Shown here: in pieces, positions 1-10,336 of the stretch
Layout: every line of letters begins with the position of its first letter
Numbering within the stretch: position 1 is the first letter of the stretch
Assembly (NCBI RefSeq): GCF_000385565.1
Contig: NC_021169.1
Span: 372,001 to 436,000, forward strand
Length of the DNA stretch: 64,000 nucleotides
Direction: 5' to 3'
Origin: Archaeoglobus sulfaticallidus PM70-1
Lineage (GTDB): Archaea; Halobacteriota; Archaeoglobi; Archaeoglobales; Archaeoglobaceae
Notes under the pieces: model-generated
Database searches by the model: none
Seen by the model: the letters and a program-made list of their open reading frames with translations, nothing else
Told to the model about the DNA's origin: nothing
Program-made: the position numbers and the translations under genes

Positions 1-2
1 TC

Positions 3-374
3 TGCCACATGTTCACATACAAGATCGTGGAGAACATGGATAAGGATGTGGAGAAGAAGCTGAGAAATCTGCTCTACAAGCTCAACGAAATCGTTTGCCT
101 GTATGAAGAGATGATCGATGACATGCTGGAATGGATCGCGAGGTCGCTCAGCAAAAAGGAGATCGGGGGGATACTTGAAAAGGTTGACAAAATTGAAAAA
201 ACAGAGCATGAGTGTGATAAAGTGCAAATAGCTCTGCACAAGAAGCTTTTCAACAGCGATATGGAGTTTCTTGACATAATTCTGCTCAGGAACATAGTGA
301 TACACCTCGGAGAGATAGCCAACAGCACGGCAAGAGCCTCAGATTCGTTGAGGACGATGGTTCTCGGAAGATAG
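3..374 (+). CDS. DUF47/PhoU-like protein, C-terminal part (cut by window start)
   Basis: The reading frame is open to the left edge, so the start lies outside the window; about 124 C-terminal codons are visible. The protein is helical and charged, with the pattern of the DUF47 (PhoU-related) family: an acidic/basic segment ending KIEKTEHECDKVQ, then an ILLRNIVIHLGEIANSTARASDSLRTM helix split over two helical turns typical of the family's last helices. DUF47 proteins are usually about 210 residues and often accompany PiT-type phosphate permeases, where they are thought to regulate uptake. Whether a permease lies upstream cannot be seen. Assignment is by motif recognition only. Confidence 0.75.
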   Translation, partial: CHMFTYKIVENMDKDVEKKLRNLLYKLNEIVCLYEEMIDDMLEWIARSLSKKEIGGILEKVDKIEKTEHECDKVQIALHKKLFNSDMEFLDIILLRNIVIHLGEIANSTARASDSLRTMVLGR

Positions 375-412
375 TTAAATGATTTTGAATTTTTTATCGT
401 TATAATAAAAAG

Positions 413-450
413 TTTTATAACTCTTTATTTTTTGGATTTGAACGGGGAGG
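413..450 (+). promoter_or_regulatory. Promoter and ribosome binding site of icd
   Basis: A TATA-like TTTTATAA (413-420) follows an AT-rich stretch. A strong purine-rich Shine-Dalgarno, GGGGAGG (444-450), lies 7 nt before the ATG at 458. Unlike many leading genes in this window, icd therefore probably has a short leader with a ribosome binding site. Confidence 0.55.
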
Positions 451-457
451 AATCTAT

Positions 458-1693
458 ATGGAGTACGAGAAAGTTAAGCCACCAGAACAGGGAGAAAAAA
501 TTGAGTACGAGGACGGAAAGCTCAAGGTTCCAGATAATCCGATTATACCTTATTTCGAGGGAGATGGAATTGGAAAGGATGTTGTTCCCGCAGCTATAAT
601 GGTTCTGGATGAAGCTGCGAAACTTTATGGCAAAGAAATTTCATGGTTTAAGGTTTATGCTGGAGAGGATGCTTACAGGCTTTACGGGAAGTACCTGCCG
701 GATGATACGATAAATGCGATAAGGGAGTTCAGGGTTGCTTTGAAAGGACCGCTGACAACTCCCGTGGGCGGAGGATTCAGGAGCCTGAATGTAACGATAA
801 GACAGATGCTCGACCTGTATGCGAATGTAAGGCCAATCTACTATCTGAACGGCGTTCCAAGTCCGATAAGACATCCTGAGAAGGTTGATATGGTCATCTT
901 CAGGGAGAACACGGAGGATGTCTATTCCGGTGTGGAGTGGCCTAGAGGAAGTGAGGGAGCACTCAAGGTTATAAAATTTCTGGCTGATGAGCTTGGAGTG
1001 AATATAAGGGAGGATTCTGGAATAGGAATAAAGCCGATAAGTGAGTTCGCAACCAAAAGGCTCGTGAGGATGGCGATACAGTATGCAATAGACAACAATA
1101 GAGAGAGCGTTACCTTGGTTCATAAGGGAAATATAATGAAGTACACCGAGGGAGCCTTCAGGGACTGGGGCTATGAGGTGGCAAGAGAGGAATTTGGGGA
1201 TGTAACGATAACAGAAACAGAGCTGTGGGAGAATTATGGCGGTGAGGCTAAGGGCAAGATCGTGATAAAAGACAGAATAGCGGACAACATGTTCCAGCAA
1301 ATCCTTACAAGAACAGACGAGTACGATGTGCTTGCGATGCCGAATCTCAATGGAGATTACATGAGCGATGCAGCCGCTGCGATGGTTGGAGGACTTGGCA
1401 TAGCTCCGGGATCCAACATAGGTGATGGAATCGGTGTTTTTGAGCCAATACATGGATCCGCTCCGAAGTATGCGGGACAGAACAAAGTTAATCCAACTGC
1501 TGAAATCCTCACAGGAGCTTTGATGTTCGAGTACCTCGGATGGAAGGAAGCGAGTGAGATGATCAAAAAGGCTGTGGAAAAAACTATTCAGAGCGGTATC
1601 GTGACTTACGACATTCACAGGCACATTGGAGGCAACCTCGTTGGAACGAGGGAATTCGCTGCGGAGGTTGTGAAGAACCTTCAGAACCTTTAA
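458..1693 (+). CDS. icd: Isocitrate dehydrogenase, NADP-dependent
   Basis: Oxidatively decarboxylates isocitrate to 2-oxoglutarate in the cytoplasm, supplying 2-oxoglutarate and NADPH. The 411-residue length matches archaeal and bacterial type I enzymes. Visible motifs are the substrate loop [12 protein letters not shown] (Ser109, Asn111, Arg115), Arg125 in [14 protein letters not shown] (Arg149) and [17 protein letters not shown]. Residues that select NADP over NAD in the E. coli enzyme are kept: Lys337-Tyr338 in [10 protein letters not shown], and Tyr384 and Arg388 in TYDIHR. The NADP assignment is therefore well supported. The start has a good ribosome binding site. The gene appears monocistronic. 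Confidence 0.97.
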   Translation: MEYEKVKPPEQGEKIEYEDGKLKVPDNPIIPYFEGDGIGKDVVPAAIMVLDEAAKLYGKEISWFKVYAGEDAYRLYGKYLPDDTINAIREFRVALKGPLTTPVGGGFRSLNVTIRQMLDLYANVRPIYYLNGVPSPIRHPEKVDMVIFRENTEDVYSGVEWPRGSEGALKVIKFLADELGVNIREDSGIGIKPISEFATKRLVRMAIQYAIDNNRESVTLVHKGNIMKYTEGAFRDWGYEVAREEFGDVTITETELWENYGGEAKGKIVIKDRIADNMFQQILTRTDEYDVLAMPNLNGDYMSDAAAAMVGGLGIAPGSNIGDGIGVFEPIHGSAPKYAGQNKVNPTAEILTGALMFEYLGWKEASEMIKKAVEKTIQSGIVTYDIHRHIGGNLVGTREFAAEVVKNLQNL

Positions 1694-2133
1694 ATTCTTA
1701 TTTTGGTTTTTGTTTGCTTGCTGAGTTTTGTTTTATCTACCGCTTCACGCGCTATCTATTATAAGATTCATAAACTTGACTTTTGAAAGAGCTGAAAGAA
1801 AGATATGGGATGGAATGAGGACAATCTGAACATCCTCGCTGAGTCTGGAAGCAATGGGCATTCTTCGAATTGGAAGTAGAGGACATCTAAACTGAAGAGC
1901 TTGGGGATTAAAAAGAAGGTTTGTCTCTTGAGTAATTCATGAAAGACATTAAGAACAGTTCGGAGTTTATTGAAAGGGGCTCACACATCTGGAAAGAGAT
2001 GGCTGGCATGAGGAGTAGCTTATATGAACTCCTCTGGCAAGGAGAAGAGTCCTGAGATAAAACCGACGATTCTTGAAAAAATAACTAAAGCATGAGGGAA
2101 TTTTTTAATCACGGAAATCCATTACAGTCCAAA
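1694..2133. other. Gene-free stretch, possibly decayed coding sequence
   Basis: No intact gene is visible in these 440 bases. The base composition is closer to coding DNA than to the AT-rich spacers elsewhere, and short frames can be read, for example around 1939-2060 on the plus strand (KDIKNSSEFIERGSH, then a frame ending in LYELLWQGEES). These are broken by stops and frameshifts. A relic of a lost gene, possibly a transposase, is a guess that translated searches would have to test. Confidence 0.3.
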
Positions 2134-2910
2134 TCACAGAACCCTGTAACCCTCCACATCCAGAGCCACACGGCTGAAACCAAACTCCCTGAGAATGCTT
2201 GCTATCTCCTTTCTTATCTCAAATGCTCTGCTCACCTCATCCTCAGCAACCTGTAGCCTGACATCATCTCCATTGAATGTCTGGTAAACTCTAACCCTGA
2301 CAACCCTGAATCCCAGCTCCAGCAACCTGTCCTCGGCTCTTTCGATCCTGCTGAGCAGATCCTTGGTTATCTGGTGGTTGAACTGAACTCTCGTAGCCGT
2401 GCATGAGGCTGGAGGCTTATCCCAGTTTGGAAGCTTTAACTGTTTTGCAAGCTCCCTGACCTGCTCTTTGGTGTAGTTCTTTAAGGGACTTATGACGCCC
2501 AAATCCTTTATAGCCTTTATCCCCGGTCTGTAGTCGGAGAAATCGCTTGCGTTGCTGCCGTCCAGTATCTTAGCCTTCGGGAACTCGACCATGGTTCGGT
2601 AGATCATGGCCTTCTTGCAGTAGTAACACCTCTCTGGTGGATTCTGCATGAATCCGGGTATTTTAAGCTGTGAAAGCTCCAGAATTCTGTGGTTCAGGCC
2701 AAGCTTTTCTGCAAGCATCTTTGCGTACTCTATCTCCCTTTCTGGAATGGCTTCCCCCTTTATCGTCACCGCAACGCTGTCCTCATCAACCATCTTGCAT
2801 ATGTACGCAACCAAGGTTGAATCAGCCCCTCCACTGAATGCAACAACCTTTTTTCCCTCTAAGCTTGCAATCTCCTCCCTGATTTTTGCTATCTCTTTTT
2901 CCGGATTCAT
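2134..2910 (-). CDS. larE: LarE-like ATP-dependent sulfur transferase (nickel-pincer cofactor)
   Basis: A PP-loop ATPase of the LarE family, which adenylates the pyridinium dicarboxylate intermediate and adds sulfur during synthesis of the nickel-pincer nucleotide. The PP-loop AFSGGADSTL is at residues 24-33, followed by PPERCYYCK (Cys95, Cys98), the LDGSNASDFSDYRPG block (116-130) and KPPASCTATR (Cys170). LarE proteins with only the last cysteine sacrifice it. Those with a CxxC plus this third cysteine, as in Thermotoga, bind an iron-sulfur cluster instead, and this protein has the three-cysteine set. Last gene of the purC-car-larB-purP operon, 25 nt after purP. No larA or larC is in the window. 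Confidence 0.82.
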   Translation of the reverse strand: MNPEKEIAKIREEIASLEGKKVVAFSGGADSTLVAYICKMVDEDSVAVTIKGEAIPEREIEYAKMLAEKLGLNHRILELSQLKIPGFMQNPPERCYYCKKAMIYRTMVEFPKAKILDGSNASDFSDYRPGIKAIKDLGVISPLKNYTKEQVRELAKQLKLPNWDKPPASCTATRVQFNHQITKDLLSRIERAEDRLLELGFRVVRVRVYQTFNGDDVRLQVAEDEVSRAFEIRKEIASILREFGFSRVALDVEGYRVL

Positions 2911-2935
2911 CTTAGACCTCTCAGGACCTTAACCA

Positions 2936-4036
2936 CTAAAATATCAGCTCCTCAAGCATATCTTGCTCTAAAGCAAGCTTTATCTCTCTAGCTATTCTCT
3001 TGCCCATGTACATGTTCTCTCCGAACAGTATGTAGGAATATGGAGATGCTGGAATTCCAACATTGGTTCCAGCAACGATTCTTGCTGATATCTCGAAAAC
3101 GATCATCTCAGCGTTCTCGTTGAACACAGCCTCCAAGCAGAAAGGCCCAACCATCCCAGGATAGGCTATCTCCTTTGAAACCTCAACCACAGCCTCTCCA
3201 GCCCTAAGAACCTGAGAGAGCAGGCTCTCCCTCAGCACAACGGGATAGTTTCCTACAACCGTATATGTTGGTGAAAATTCCATTTTCATCTGAATCTCAG
3301 CCGGAATTCTTCCAAGTCCATCCACATTTGACTCGTATCTCCTATCGACTGCTATAAGCTCCACCCTGCTGAAAACTGGAGAGTAAAAGTAAGAGAAATA
3401 GACATTCGCTCCAACTATGTACTCCTGAATGAAAACCTCTTTCAGATCTTTCTCCTCTATCAAACCCTGCTTAAGCATCTGTTCGGATTTCTGGAGGAAA
3501 TCATCATATCCTGTGGCAAGAAAGTATCCCTTGCCGCCTTTCGCTCCCGGAAACTTGACTATACACAAACCATCGATATCCTCCGGCCTTTCAATTATCC
3601 TCGGAGTCCTCAATCCGGCAGAACTCAGGGCAGAGTTCAGCCATCTGTCCTGCATCTCCCTCACGGTCTCCCAGTACATAAGCTCCCTGTTGCCGAATAT
3701 CGGAAGCTTGAGCTCATCCAGTTTCCCTATGTATGCGTTGAATGATCCATGAGGGATCAGAATTCCGTTCATGTCTGCAATCTCTCTTTGCAGGTCTTTT
3801 CTGAGTAAATCTGAATAATCATCTATTTCAATTATCTCATCAGCAACACCAAAGCTTTCGTAAATTATCCTTTCCTTCTCTCTGCAAATGCATACGGTTC
3901 TGAAACCCTCCTCCTTAGCTCCTTTAAGTATGTTCAGGGCTGAATGGCTGCCGAGGGTTGCTATTGCTATCTTCTCGTGATCATACGAGTTCAAAACATC
4001 CAGTATTTCTTTCCTTAACCTATCAAGCTCTTTCAT
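2936..4036 (-). CDS. purP: FAICAR synthetase PurP (formate-AICAR ligase)
   Basis: ATP-grasp enzyme that formylates AICAR with free formate and ATP, replacing the formyltransferase half of PurH in archaeal purine synthesis. Length (366 residues) and motifs fit PurP: an N-terminal [16 protein letters not shown] segment, [11 protein letters not shown] around residues 168-178 (ATP-binding loop), the [16 protein letters not shown] block, and [12 protein letters not shown] near the C-terminus. The start overlaps the stop of larB by 4 nt (ATGA), so translation is probably coupled. Its location with purC fits a purine role. A PurP paralogue of uncertain role cannot be excluded because archaea often carry several. 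Confidence 0.87.
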   Translation of the reverse strand: MKELDRLRKEILDVLNSYDHEKIAIATLGSHSALNILKGAKEEGFRTVCICREKERIIYESFGVADEIIEIDDYSDLLRKDLQREIADMNGILIPHGSFNAYIGKLDELKLPIFGNRELMYWETVREMQDRWLNSALSSAGLRTPRIIERPEDIDGLCIVKFPGAKGGKGYFLATGYDDFLQKSEQMLKQGLIEEKDLKEVFIQEYIVGANVYFSYFYSPVFSRVELIAVDRRYESNVDGLGRIPAEIQMKMEFSPTYTVVGNYPVVLRESLLSQVLRAGEAVVEVSKEIAYPGMVGPFCLEAVFNENAEMIVFEISARIVAGTNVGIPASPYSYILFGENMYMGKRIAREIKLALEQDMLEELIF

Positions 4037-4797
4037 GATTTCAACCTTTTACGAATTGTTCTGCTTATAAGATAAGCGAAAACACCCGCTCCAAAACCGT
4101 TATCTATATTGACAACCGCAACTCCGGAGGAACAGCTCTGGAGCATTGAGAAGAGAGCGGTTAAACCGCCTAAACTAACACCATATCCAATCGAGGTTGG
4201 AACAGCAATTACAGGAACATCAACAAGTCCTGCAACAACCGATGGCAGAGCACCCTCCATACCTGCTACCACTATAACGGAATCAACACTATCGCTGTTT
4301 ATCTCTTTGATGGGTTTTATCAGCCTGTGTATTCCAGCAACTCCGGCATCGTAGTACTTCTTAACCTCCAGCCCGAGAAACTCGCATGTCTTGACAGCCT
4401 CCTCAGCAACAGGAATGTCAGATGTTCCGGCGGAGATGATGGCGACCTTTCCTATAACCTCCCTCTTCTCTCCGACAATAACAGTTCCTGATCTCTCAGA
4501 GATGTCAAGCTTGCGGTCTCTGAACTCCTTCTTTATCTCCTCAATCTGCTCCTTGCTTGCTCTCGTAACCAGAACACCCTTCAGGTGTTTGAGGGCGTTT
4601 TTTATTATCTTCACGACCTCTTCAGGGCTTTTCCCTTCAGCATAGATTGCTTCAGGCTTTCCGGCCCTCTCTATTCTGAGGTGATCGAGCTTGGCGAAAT
4701 CCTCTATCTGCTCGTAGAAGAATCTGTTAAGTTCATCCATAAAATCTGGCTTGCCTTTTGCGATCTCAAGGATTCTCCTGAATTCTTTGATGTCCAT
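4033..4797 (-). CDS. larB: LarB, pyridinium-3,5-biscarboxylate mononucleotide synthase
   Basis: LarB carboxylates and hydrolyses nicotinate adenine dinucleotide in the first step of nickel-pincer cofactor synthesis. The 254-residue protein has the LarB layout: a helical N-terminal third, then a PurE-like Rossmann domain with ISAGTSDIPVAEEA (about 121-134), VIVVAGMEGALPSVVAG and VPTSIGYGVSLGG, and the C-terminal NIDNGFGAG. Such genes are often annotated as a PurE-like NCAIR mutase. I take the ATG at 4797, overlapping the carB stop (TGATG); an adjacent GTG at 4800 is also possible. It lies between carB and purP in one operon and shares that operon with larE. Confidence 0.85.
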   Translation of the reverse strand: MDIKEFRRILEIAKGKPDFMDELNRFFYEQIEDFAKLDHLRIERAGKPEAIYAEGKSPEEVVKIIKNALKHLKGVLVTRASKEQIEEIKKEFRDRKLDISERSGTVIVGEKREVIGKVAIISAGTSDIPVAEEAVKTCEFLGLEVKKYYDAGVAGIHRLIKPIKEINSDSVDSVIVVAGMEGALPSVVAGLVDVPVIAVPTSIGYGVSLGGLTALFSMLQSCSSGVAVVNIDNGFGAGVFAYLISRTIRKRLKS

Positions 4798-7700
4798 CAC
4801 ATTCCCTCTCTTATCTCCTCGTGGTATTCCTGAATCGATTTAACGATAACTTCCTCAAAGCCTTTCCTCTTTATGGACTCTATCGCCCTGACAACGGCCT
4901 TGGCACCGCTTATCGTGGTTATGTATGGAATGTTGTGATCGACTGCAGCCCTTCTGATCAGAAATCCCTCAGTCTTGCCCCTCTTTCCTGAAGGAGTGTT
5001 GATTATGAAGTCGATCTTCCTGTTTATGATCGCATCGATGACATTTGGTCTGCCCTCACTGACCTTCAGCACAACCTCGGCATCAACACCGTTGTCTCTC
5101 AGATAGGTGGCAGTTCCGGATGTTGCGAGGATCCTGAATCCCATCTCCTTCAGTTTTCTCGCAACCTCAAGGATCTTGGCTCTGTCAGCCTCCTTAACGC
5201 TTATGAAAACCGTCCCCTCGGTTGGCAGCCTCATACCTGCTGCAAGCTCGGCCTTGTAGTAAGCAAGCCCGAAGTCGTAGTCTATGCCCATAACCTCTCC
5301 AGTAGCTTTCATTTCAGGTCCGAGTATTGGATCAACTCCTGGCAGTTTATTGAATGGGAACACTGCCTCCTTCACAGCAACATGTTTTGGAGTAACTTCC
5401 TTAACTCCAAGCTCCCTGAGCTTCTTGCCTGTCATGAGCTTTGCCGCTATTTTCGCAAGCGGAATTCCTGTGGCTTTGCTGACAAAGGGAACTGTCCTAC
5501 TCGCTCTCGGGTTGACTTCAAGCACATAAACCTTATCTTTTATCGCGTACTGTATGTTCAGCAGGCCAATCACGTTTAGAGCCAGGGCTATTTTCCTCGT
5601 GTAGTCTTTGATCGTCTCTATATGCTCATTAGTGAGGGATATTGGTGGTAAAACGCAAGCGGAGTCACCGCTGTGGATTCCAGCCTCCTCGACATGCTCC
5701 ATTATGCCCCCAATCAGCACATCCTCGCCATCGCAGAGGGCATCAACCTCAACCTCGATCGCATCCTCTAGGAATTTGTCTATCAGCACGGGCTTGTCCT
5801 CGCTGACATCGAAAGCCTCGGCAACATAGTTCTCGAAGCTCTGCTCGTCATAGACGATGACCATTGCTCTGCCTCCAAGCACATACGATGGCCTGACGAG
5901 AACAGGGAAGCCTATCTTTTTGACGATCTCCCTCGCCTCTTCAAGGCTGAACGCAATTCCGTTGGGAGGTTGAGGAATACCTAGTCTCTCTATGAGGTCT
6001 GAAAACCTCTCTCTATCTTCAGCAATATCTATGGAGTCCGGAGATGTTCCGAGAATCCTGACACCAGCCTTCTCAAGATTTTTTGTGATGTTGAGTGGTG
6101 TCTGCCCGCCGAACTGGACGATGATACCTTCAGCTCCCTCATTTTCGTATATGTTCAAAACATCCTCGAAGGTTATTGGCTCGAAATAAAGTCTGTCAGA
6201 GGTATCGTAATCTGTTGAAACTGTCTCAGGATTGCAGTTTACCATTATGGTTTCATAACCATCTTCTTTGAGGCTGAAAACACCGTGAACGCAGGTATAA
6301 TCGAACTCTATTCCCTGTCCTATCCTGTTAGGGCCTGAACCAAGGATCATGATCTTCTTTTTGTTGCTCGGTATGGCCTCATTCTCATCCTCATATGTTG
6401 AGTAGTAGTATGGAGTTTTAGCCTCGAACTCTGCAGCACAAGTATCGACCATCTTGTAAACTGCATTGATTCCAAGCTCTTTCCTTCTCTTTCTCACTTC
6501 CATCTCCGTTGTTTTGAAGATGTACGCGAGCTGCACATCTGAGAAGCCAAATCTCTTCGCTTTCAGCAGGTATTTCCTCGGCAAATCCTCTATCGTGTAC
6601 TTCTTCGAGAGTTCTTTAAGCTCATTTTCAAGGTCGAGTATGTTCTTTATCTTGGTTATGAACCATGGGTCAATTTTCGTCAGCCTTGAAATCTCTTCAA
6701 CGCTCAGACCCTTCAGGAGGGCATATCTTATGTAAAATATCCTGCTTGGGTGAGGAGAGGCGAGCCTCTTCAGTATGTGATCCATGCTCGGATCCTTGTC
6801 CCTACCATCACATCCGATTCCGTATCTCCTAATCTCAAGGCTCCGCAGGGCCTTCTGCAGAGCCTCCTCAAAAGTTCTTCCGATTGCCATGACCTCTCCA
6901 ACGCTCTTCATCTGGCTGCCCAAGGTTGGATCGGCTGTTGGGAACTTGTCAAAAGCGAATCTCGGGATTTTGACGACAACATAGTCTATTGTGGGCTCGA
7001 AGCTGGCTGGCGTCTCCTTCGTTATATCGTTCGGTATCTCATCGAGCGTATATCCAATAGCAAGCTTTGCGGCAATCTTGGCTATCGGAAATCCGGTTGC
7101 CTTCGAAGCCAGAGCAGATGATCGGCTAACTCTCGGATTCATCTCTATCGCAACAACCCTGCCGTTGTCAGGATTCACAGCGAACTGGATGTTGCTGCCT
7201 CCGGTCTCAACTCCAATCTCCCTTATGATCTTGATTGCCGAGTCCCTGAGATACTGATACTCGACATCCGTGAGAGTTTGGGCAGGAGCAACCGTTATGC
7301 TGTCTCCCGTGTGGACTCCCATCGGATCGAAGTTCTCGATTGAGCATATTATCACGACATTGTCGGCCAGATCCCTCATGACCTCCAACTCGTACTCTTT
7401 CCATCCAATAACTCCTTCTTCAATTAGGATCTGGTTGATCATCGACATCTCAAGGCCTCTCTCAGCGATATCCTTCAGCTCCTCTCTGTTGAAAGCTATC
7501 CCTCCGCCAGTTCCACCAAGCGTGAAAGCAGGTCTTATAACAACCGGATATCCAATTTCCTCTGCTATCGACAGCGCCTCATCAACACTGTTTGCCGTGT
7601 CGCTTTTGGGAACCTCAAGCCCAATCTTCTCCATGGACTTCTTGAACAGCTCTCTGTCCTCAGCCTTTTTTATAGCAGAAAGCTTCGCTCCTATCAGCTC

Positions 7701-8039
7701 TATGCCGTACCTGTCGAGCACACCAAGCTCCCCAAGCTGAACGGCAACATTCAGTGCTGTCTGTCCTCCGAGTGTTGGAAGAATGGCATCCGGAACCTCC
7801 CTTTCGATAATCTTGGCAACAAAATCAGCGGTTATGGGCTCGATATAGGTTTTATCTGCCATCTCCGGATCGGTCATTATCGTTGCTGGATTCGAGTTCA
7901 CGAGCACGACCTCATAGCCTTCTTCCTTCAGAGCCTTGCAGGCCTGACTTCCGGAATAGTCGAACTCTGCAGCCTGACCTATTATAATTGGTCCTGAACC
8001 GATAACCATTATTTTTCTCAAATCCTCTCTTTTAGGCAT
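4797..8039 (-). CDS. carB: Carbamoyl-phosphate synthase large subunit
   Basis: Makes carbamoyl phosphate from bicarbonate, ammonia and two ATP for pyrimidine and arginine synthesis, acting with CarA. About 1,080 residues with the duplicated architecture: first carboxyphosphate half with [19 protein letters not shown] at the N-terminus, second half with [18 protein letters not shown] near residue 560, and a C-terminal methylglyoxal-synthase-fold allosteric domain from about 930 ([16 protein letters not shown]). Full length, with no sign of splitting as in some archaea. I choose the ATG at 8039, preceded by GAGAGGGAGAG, rather than a TTG 15 nt upstream. It starts 11 nt after carA ends. Confidence 0.97.
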   Translation of the reverse strand: MPKREDLRKIMVIGSGPIIIGQAAEFDYSGSQACKALKEEGYEVVLVNSNPATIMTDPEMADKTYIEPITADFVAKIIEREVPDAILPTLGGQTALNVAVQLGELGVLDRYGIELIGAKLSAIKKAEDRELFKKSMEKIGLEVPKSDTANSVDEALSIAEEIGYPVVIRPAFTLGGTGGGIAFNREELKDIAERGLEMSMINQILIEEGVIGWKEYELEVMRDLADNVVIICSIENFDPMGVHTGDSITVAPAQTLTDVEYQYLRDSAIKIIREIGVETGGSNIQFAVNPDNGRVVAIEMNPRVSRSSALASKATGFPIAKIAAKLAIGYTLDEIPNDITKETPASFEPTIDYVVVKIPRFAFDKFPTADPTLGSQMKSVGEVMAIGRTFEEALQKALRSLEIRRYGIGCDGRDKDPSMDHILKRLASPHPSRIFYIRYALLKGLSVEEISRLTKIDPWFITKIKNILDLENELKELSKKYTIEDLPRKYLLKAKRFGFSDVQLAYIFKTTEMEVRKRRKELGINAVYKMVDTCAAEFEAKTPYYYSTYEDENEAIPSNKKKIMILGSGPNRIGQGIEFDYTCVHGVFSLKEDGYETIMVNCNPETVSTDYDTSDRLYFEPITFEDVLNIYENEGAEGIIVQFGGQTPLNITKNLEKAGVRILGTSPDSIDIAEDRERFSDLIERLGIPQPPNGIAFSLEEAREIVKKIGFPVLVRPSYVLGGRAMVIVYDEQSFENYVAEAFDVSEDKPVLIDKFLEDAIEVEVDALCDGEDVLIGGIMEHVEEAGIHSGDSACVLPPISLTNEHIETIKDYTRKIALALNVIGLLNIQYAIKDKVYVLEVNPRASRTVPFVSKATGIPLAKIAAKLMTGKKLRELGVKEVTPKHVAVKEAVFPFNKLPGVDPILGPEMKATGEVMGIDYDFGLAYYKAELAAGMRLPTEGTVFISVKEADRAKILEVARKLKEMGFRILATSGTATYLRDNGVDAEVVLKVSEGRPNVIDAIINRKIDFIINTPSGKRGKTEGFLIRRAAVDHNIPYITTISGAKAVVRAIESIKRKGFEEVIVKSIQEYHEEIREGM

Positions 8040-8050
8040 CGCTCTCCCTC

Positions 8051-9139
8051 TCAATACTCCTTTAAAAGCCTGTGGAAGTTGTCAAAGAAAAAGTATGTGT
8101 CATGTGGCCCGGGACCAGCTTCGGGATGGTACTGTACCGTGATGAGTGGATATTCCTTATGCCTCATGCCCTCTACGGTCATATCGTTTAAGTTGAGCTG
8201 GGTAACTTCCAAGCCAGTCCCATCAAGGCTTTTCTCATCCACAGCAAAACCGTGATTCTGACTTGAGATGAAAACCCTCCCGGTCTCATAATCCTTAACG
8301 GGCTGGTTGGCACCTCTGTGGCCAAACTTGAGCTTGAAGGTTTTGGCTCCCAGAGCTAAGGCCACAAGCTGATTGCCGAGGCATATACCCGCCATCGGAA
8401 ATTCTCCTGCGAGCTTTCTTATCGTCTCAATCGTTGGCTTAACCCTCATTGGATCTCCCGGACCATTGGAGATGAAAACACCATCGGGATTAAGCTCCTT
8501 AATCTTCTCGGCAGGATAATTGTATGGAACCACGGTCAGGTTAATCCCGCGCTTTACAAGCTGTCTTATTATGCTGTTCTTTATGCCACAATCAACCAGA
8601 ACGACCTCCAGCTTACCATCAGCCTCAATCCTTTTTGGCTCTTTGACGCATACCCTGTCAACCAAATCTACTTCGGTTATAGATGGCTGTTCAACAGCCC
8701 TTTTGAGCATCTGATCCTTATCGTAATCTCCAACTGCGAGAACAGCCTTCATCGCTCCATATACTCTCGTCTTTCTCGTTAAAGCCCTTGTGTCAACACC
8801 CTCAAGCCCCGGAATGCTGTACTCCTTTAGAAAATCATCAAGGCTTTTTCTGCACCTCCAATTGCTGGGAACTCTGCAGAGTTCTCTTATCACAAAGCCC
8901 TCAACCTTTATGCCATCGCTCTCAAAGTCCTCCTCGCAGACACCGTAGTTGCCTATCAGCGGATATGTCATCATCAAAATCTGCCCGGCGTAGCTTGGAT
9001 CTGTAAGGGCTTCAACATAACCGGTCATGCTGGTGTTGAAAACGAGCTCACCCTCAACATAGCCTTCAGCTCCAAAACCATAACCTTCGATGAAGGTTCC
9101 ATCTTCGAGTGCAAGGGCACCCTTCATTTCATCACTCAT
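8051..9139 (-). CDS. carA: Carbamoyl-phosphate synthase small (glutaminase) subunit
   Basis: The glutamine amidotransferase subunit that supplies ammonia to CarB. The 362-residue protein has the CarA-specific N-terminal domain ([38 protein letters not shown] with key residues in the same order as characterised CarA) and a class I amidotransferase domain. The nucleophile Cys lies in [16 protein letters not shown] and the catalytic His/Glu in [10 protein letters not shown]. It lies 9 nt after purC and just before carB, so is co-transcribed. The ATG at 9139 is preceded by AGGGTGATT; a second in-frame ATG 12 nt downstream is possible. Confidence 0.97.
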   Translation of the reverse strand: MSDEMKGALALEDGTFIEGYGFGAEGYVEGELVFNTSMTGYVEALTDPSYAGQILMMTYPLIGNYGVCEEDFESDGIKVEGFVIRELCRVPSNWRCRKSLDDFLKEYSIPGLEGVDTRALTRKTRVYGAMKAVLAVGDYDKDQMLKRAVEQPSITEVDLVDRVCVKEPKRIEADGKLEVVLVDCGIKNSIIRQLVKRGINLTVVPYNYPAEKIKELNPDGVFISNGPGDPMRVKPTIETIRKLAGEFPMAGICLGNQLVALALGAKTFKLKFGHRGANQPVKDYETGRVFISSQNHGFAVDEKSLDGTGLEVTQLNLNDMTVEGMRHKEYPLITVQYHPEAGPGPHDTYFFFDNFHRLLKEY

Positions 9140-9148
9140 CGAATCACC

Positions 9149-10162
9149 CTAAGTGGACTCCTTTATCTCCTTTAGCTCTTTCACAACCTCTTTCAGGCTT
9201 GGACAATCGAATATCTTTCTGCCAATGACCTCGTTTGCGATGGCCTTGTACATGTTCGATACCGCAACCCTGAGATTTTCGGGCAGGTTGGGCGGTCTTC
9301 CCATAACCTTTCTCCAGTTCTCGGTTCCCTTTGTAACTCTCAGCCTCTTGTACCAGTATGTTTTTCTGTAATGCCTTCTCAGTATCTCCTTACTCAGCTC
9401 GAAACCATCGTAGCTGAACCTGCACTCATCAGGTGTACCGACAGCATCAACGAGAACTATGCTGCCCTTCTCATCAACAGCAAACTCAACCTTTCCATCC
9501 TCATTCTCGATGCCTATCTCGACCATTCTCCTGGTGATAATATCATTTATCTTCATCGTTAAATCTATCAGCTTCTCAAGGTTCTCTCCAAGTCCGGAAA
9601 TCTCTTTGGCTTCCTGAACTGAGAGGTATCGATCTTCATCTTCAAGTTTGGTGCTGAAGTCGATTATTGGTCGCTCTAACTTCATGCCCGGAACGGGCTT
9701 CTCCTTCAAGCCGAGATCCTCAAGCTTTAACTCTCCTCTCTCAAGTCTCCTGAACACACTCGAACCCTCAGGAAGTTTGTTTCTGTAGATAACCTCAAGC
9801 GGGATCAGATAGTTCTTCAAACCCTCCTTAAAGGCTGAGTAGTCGTATCCATTGTTCTTATGAGGTTTTATAACTCTGAAGAGCTTGACTTTCATCTCAT
9901 TTACTGGCTTTTCAATCTCGTCTATTCTCTTTACCTTCTCTCCGTCAAGCAGTCCTAAATAATGCGTCTCGATCCCCTCTTCTTCAAGCCTCTCGAAGAA
10001 GTAGGCTGAGATCAGGCAGAGAGATGCACCTTTTCCATCGATTTTGTCGGGCATCTCTCCATAATCGAAAACTGAGTATCTATCTGAAAAAGTGAAGACT
10101 CCAACTCCAGCTTTTTCACCGTCTGGATGCTCTATAACCCTTAAATCTTTCACACTGCCCAT
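9149..10162 (-). CDS. purC: SAICAR synthetase (archaeal PurC)
   Basis: Condenses CAIR with aspartate (ATP-dependent) to SAICAR in purine biosynthesis. The frame is open upstream to an ATG at 10204, but I choose the internal ATG at 10162. PurC proteins begin with a sequence like MGSVKDL, and a TATA-like box (10185-10193) inside the longer frame is centred 27 nt before it, giving a leaderless mRNA. The protein is then 337 residues. Visible are the glycine-poor ATP-binding start SVKDLRVI, FSDRYSVFDYGEMPDKIDGKG split across two strands, EVIYRNKLPEGSS, and the C-terminal DAVGTPDECRF with substrate-binding Asp/Glu. First gene of a six-gene operon. Confidence 0.92.
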   Translation of the reverse strand: MGSVKDLRVIEHPDGEKAGVGVFTFSDRYSVFDYGEMPDKIDGKGASLCLISAYFFERLEEEGIETHYLGLLDGEKVKRIDEIEKPVNEMKVKLFRVIKPHKNNGYDYSAFKEGLKNYLIPLEVIYRNKLPEGSSVFRRLERGELKLEDLGLKEKPVPGMKLERPIIDFSTKLEDEDRYLSVQEAKEISGLGENLEKLIDLTMKINDIITRRMVEIGIENEDGKVEFAVDEKGSIVLVDAVGTPDECRFSYDGFELSKEILRRHYRKTYWYKRLRVTKGTENWRKVMGRPPNLPENLRVAVSNMYKAIANEVIGRKIFDCPSLKEVVKELKEIKEST

Positions 10163-10184
10163 CCAGATTGATTGCTGTGAATTG

Positions 10185-10193
10185 TTTAATAAA
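10185..10193 (-). promoter_or_regulatory. TATA box of the purC-carAB-larB-purP-larE operon
   Basis: On the minus strand this reads TTTATTAAA. Its centre is 27 nt before the proposed purC ATG (10162), the spacing expected for a leaderless archaeal transcript. It falls inside the longer purC reading frame, which argues against that longer start. Confidence 0.5.
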
Positions 10194-10213
10194 TGTTTTT
10201 CCATTATCGGTGG

Positions 10214-10241
10214 GTTTTATGTTTACCAGTTTTATGTTTAC
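10214..10241 (-). promoter_or_regulatory. Tandem 13-bp repeat upstream of the purC promoter
   Basis: GTTTTATGTTTAC occurs exactly twice, at 10214-10226 and 10229-10241, 15 bp apart, about 20-50 bp upstream of the purC TATA box. The position and spacing suit an activator or repressor site for the nucleotide operon. Function is inferred from placement only. Confidence 0.35.
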
Positions 10242-10336
10242 TGTTCTTTAGCTGATCTGATTGGCTACTGGCTACCCATTTCTTAAAAATTTCTGGAATT
10301 TTCTGGAATTCGAGATAAAAATTTAAAAAGAAAAGT

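Noticed and set aside
641-1624. 327-codon frame on the minus strand inside icd
   Set aside because: It is antisense to a fully motif-supported isocitrate dehydrogenase and its translation is rich in Ser, His, Tyr and Arg without any family pattern.
4033-4797. Calling the PurE-like protein a purine enzyme (PurE, NCAIR mutase)
   Set aside because: Its helical N-terminal third and total length fit LarB rather than the roughly 160-residue PurE, despite the purine-gene neighbours.
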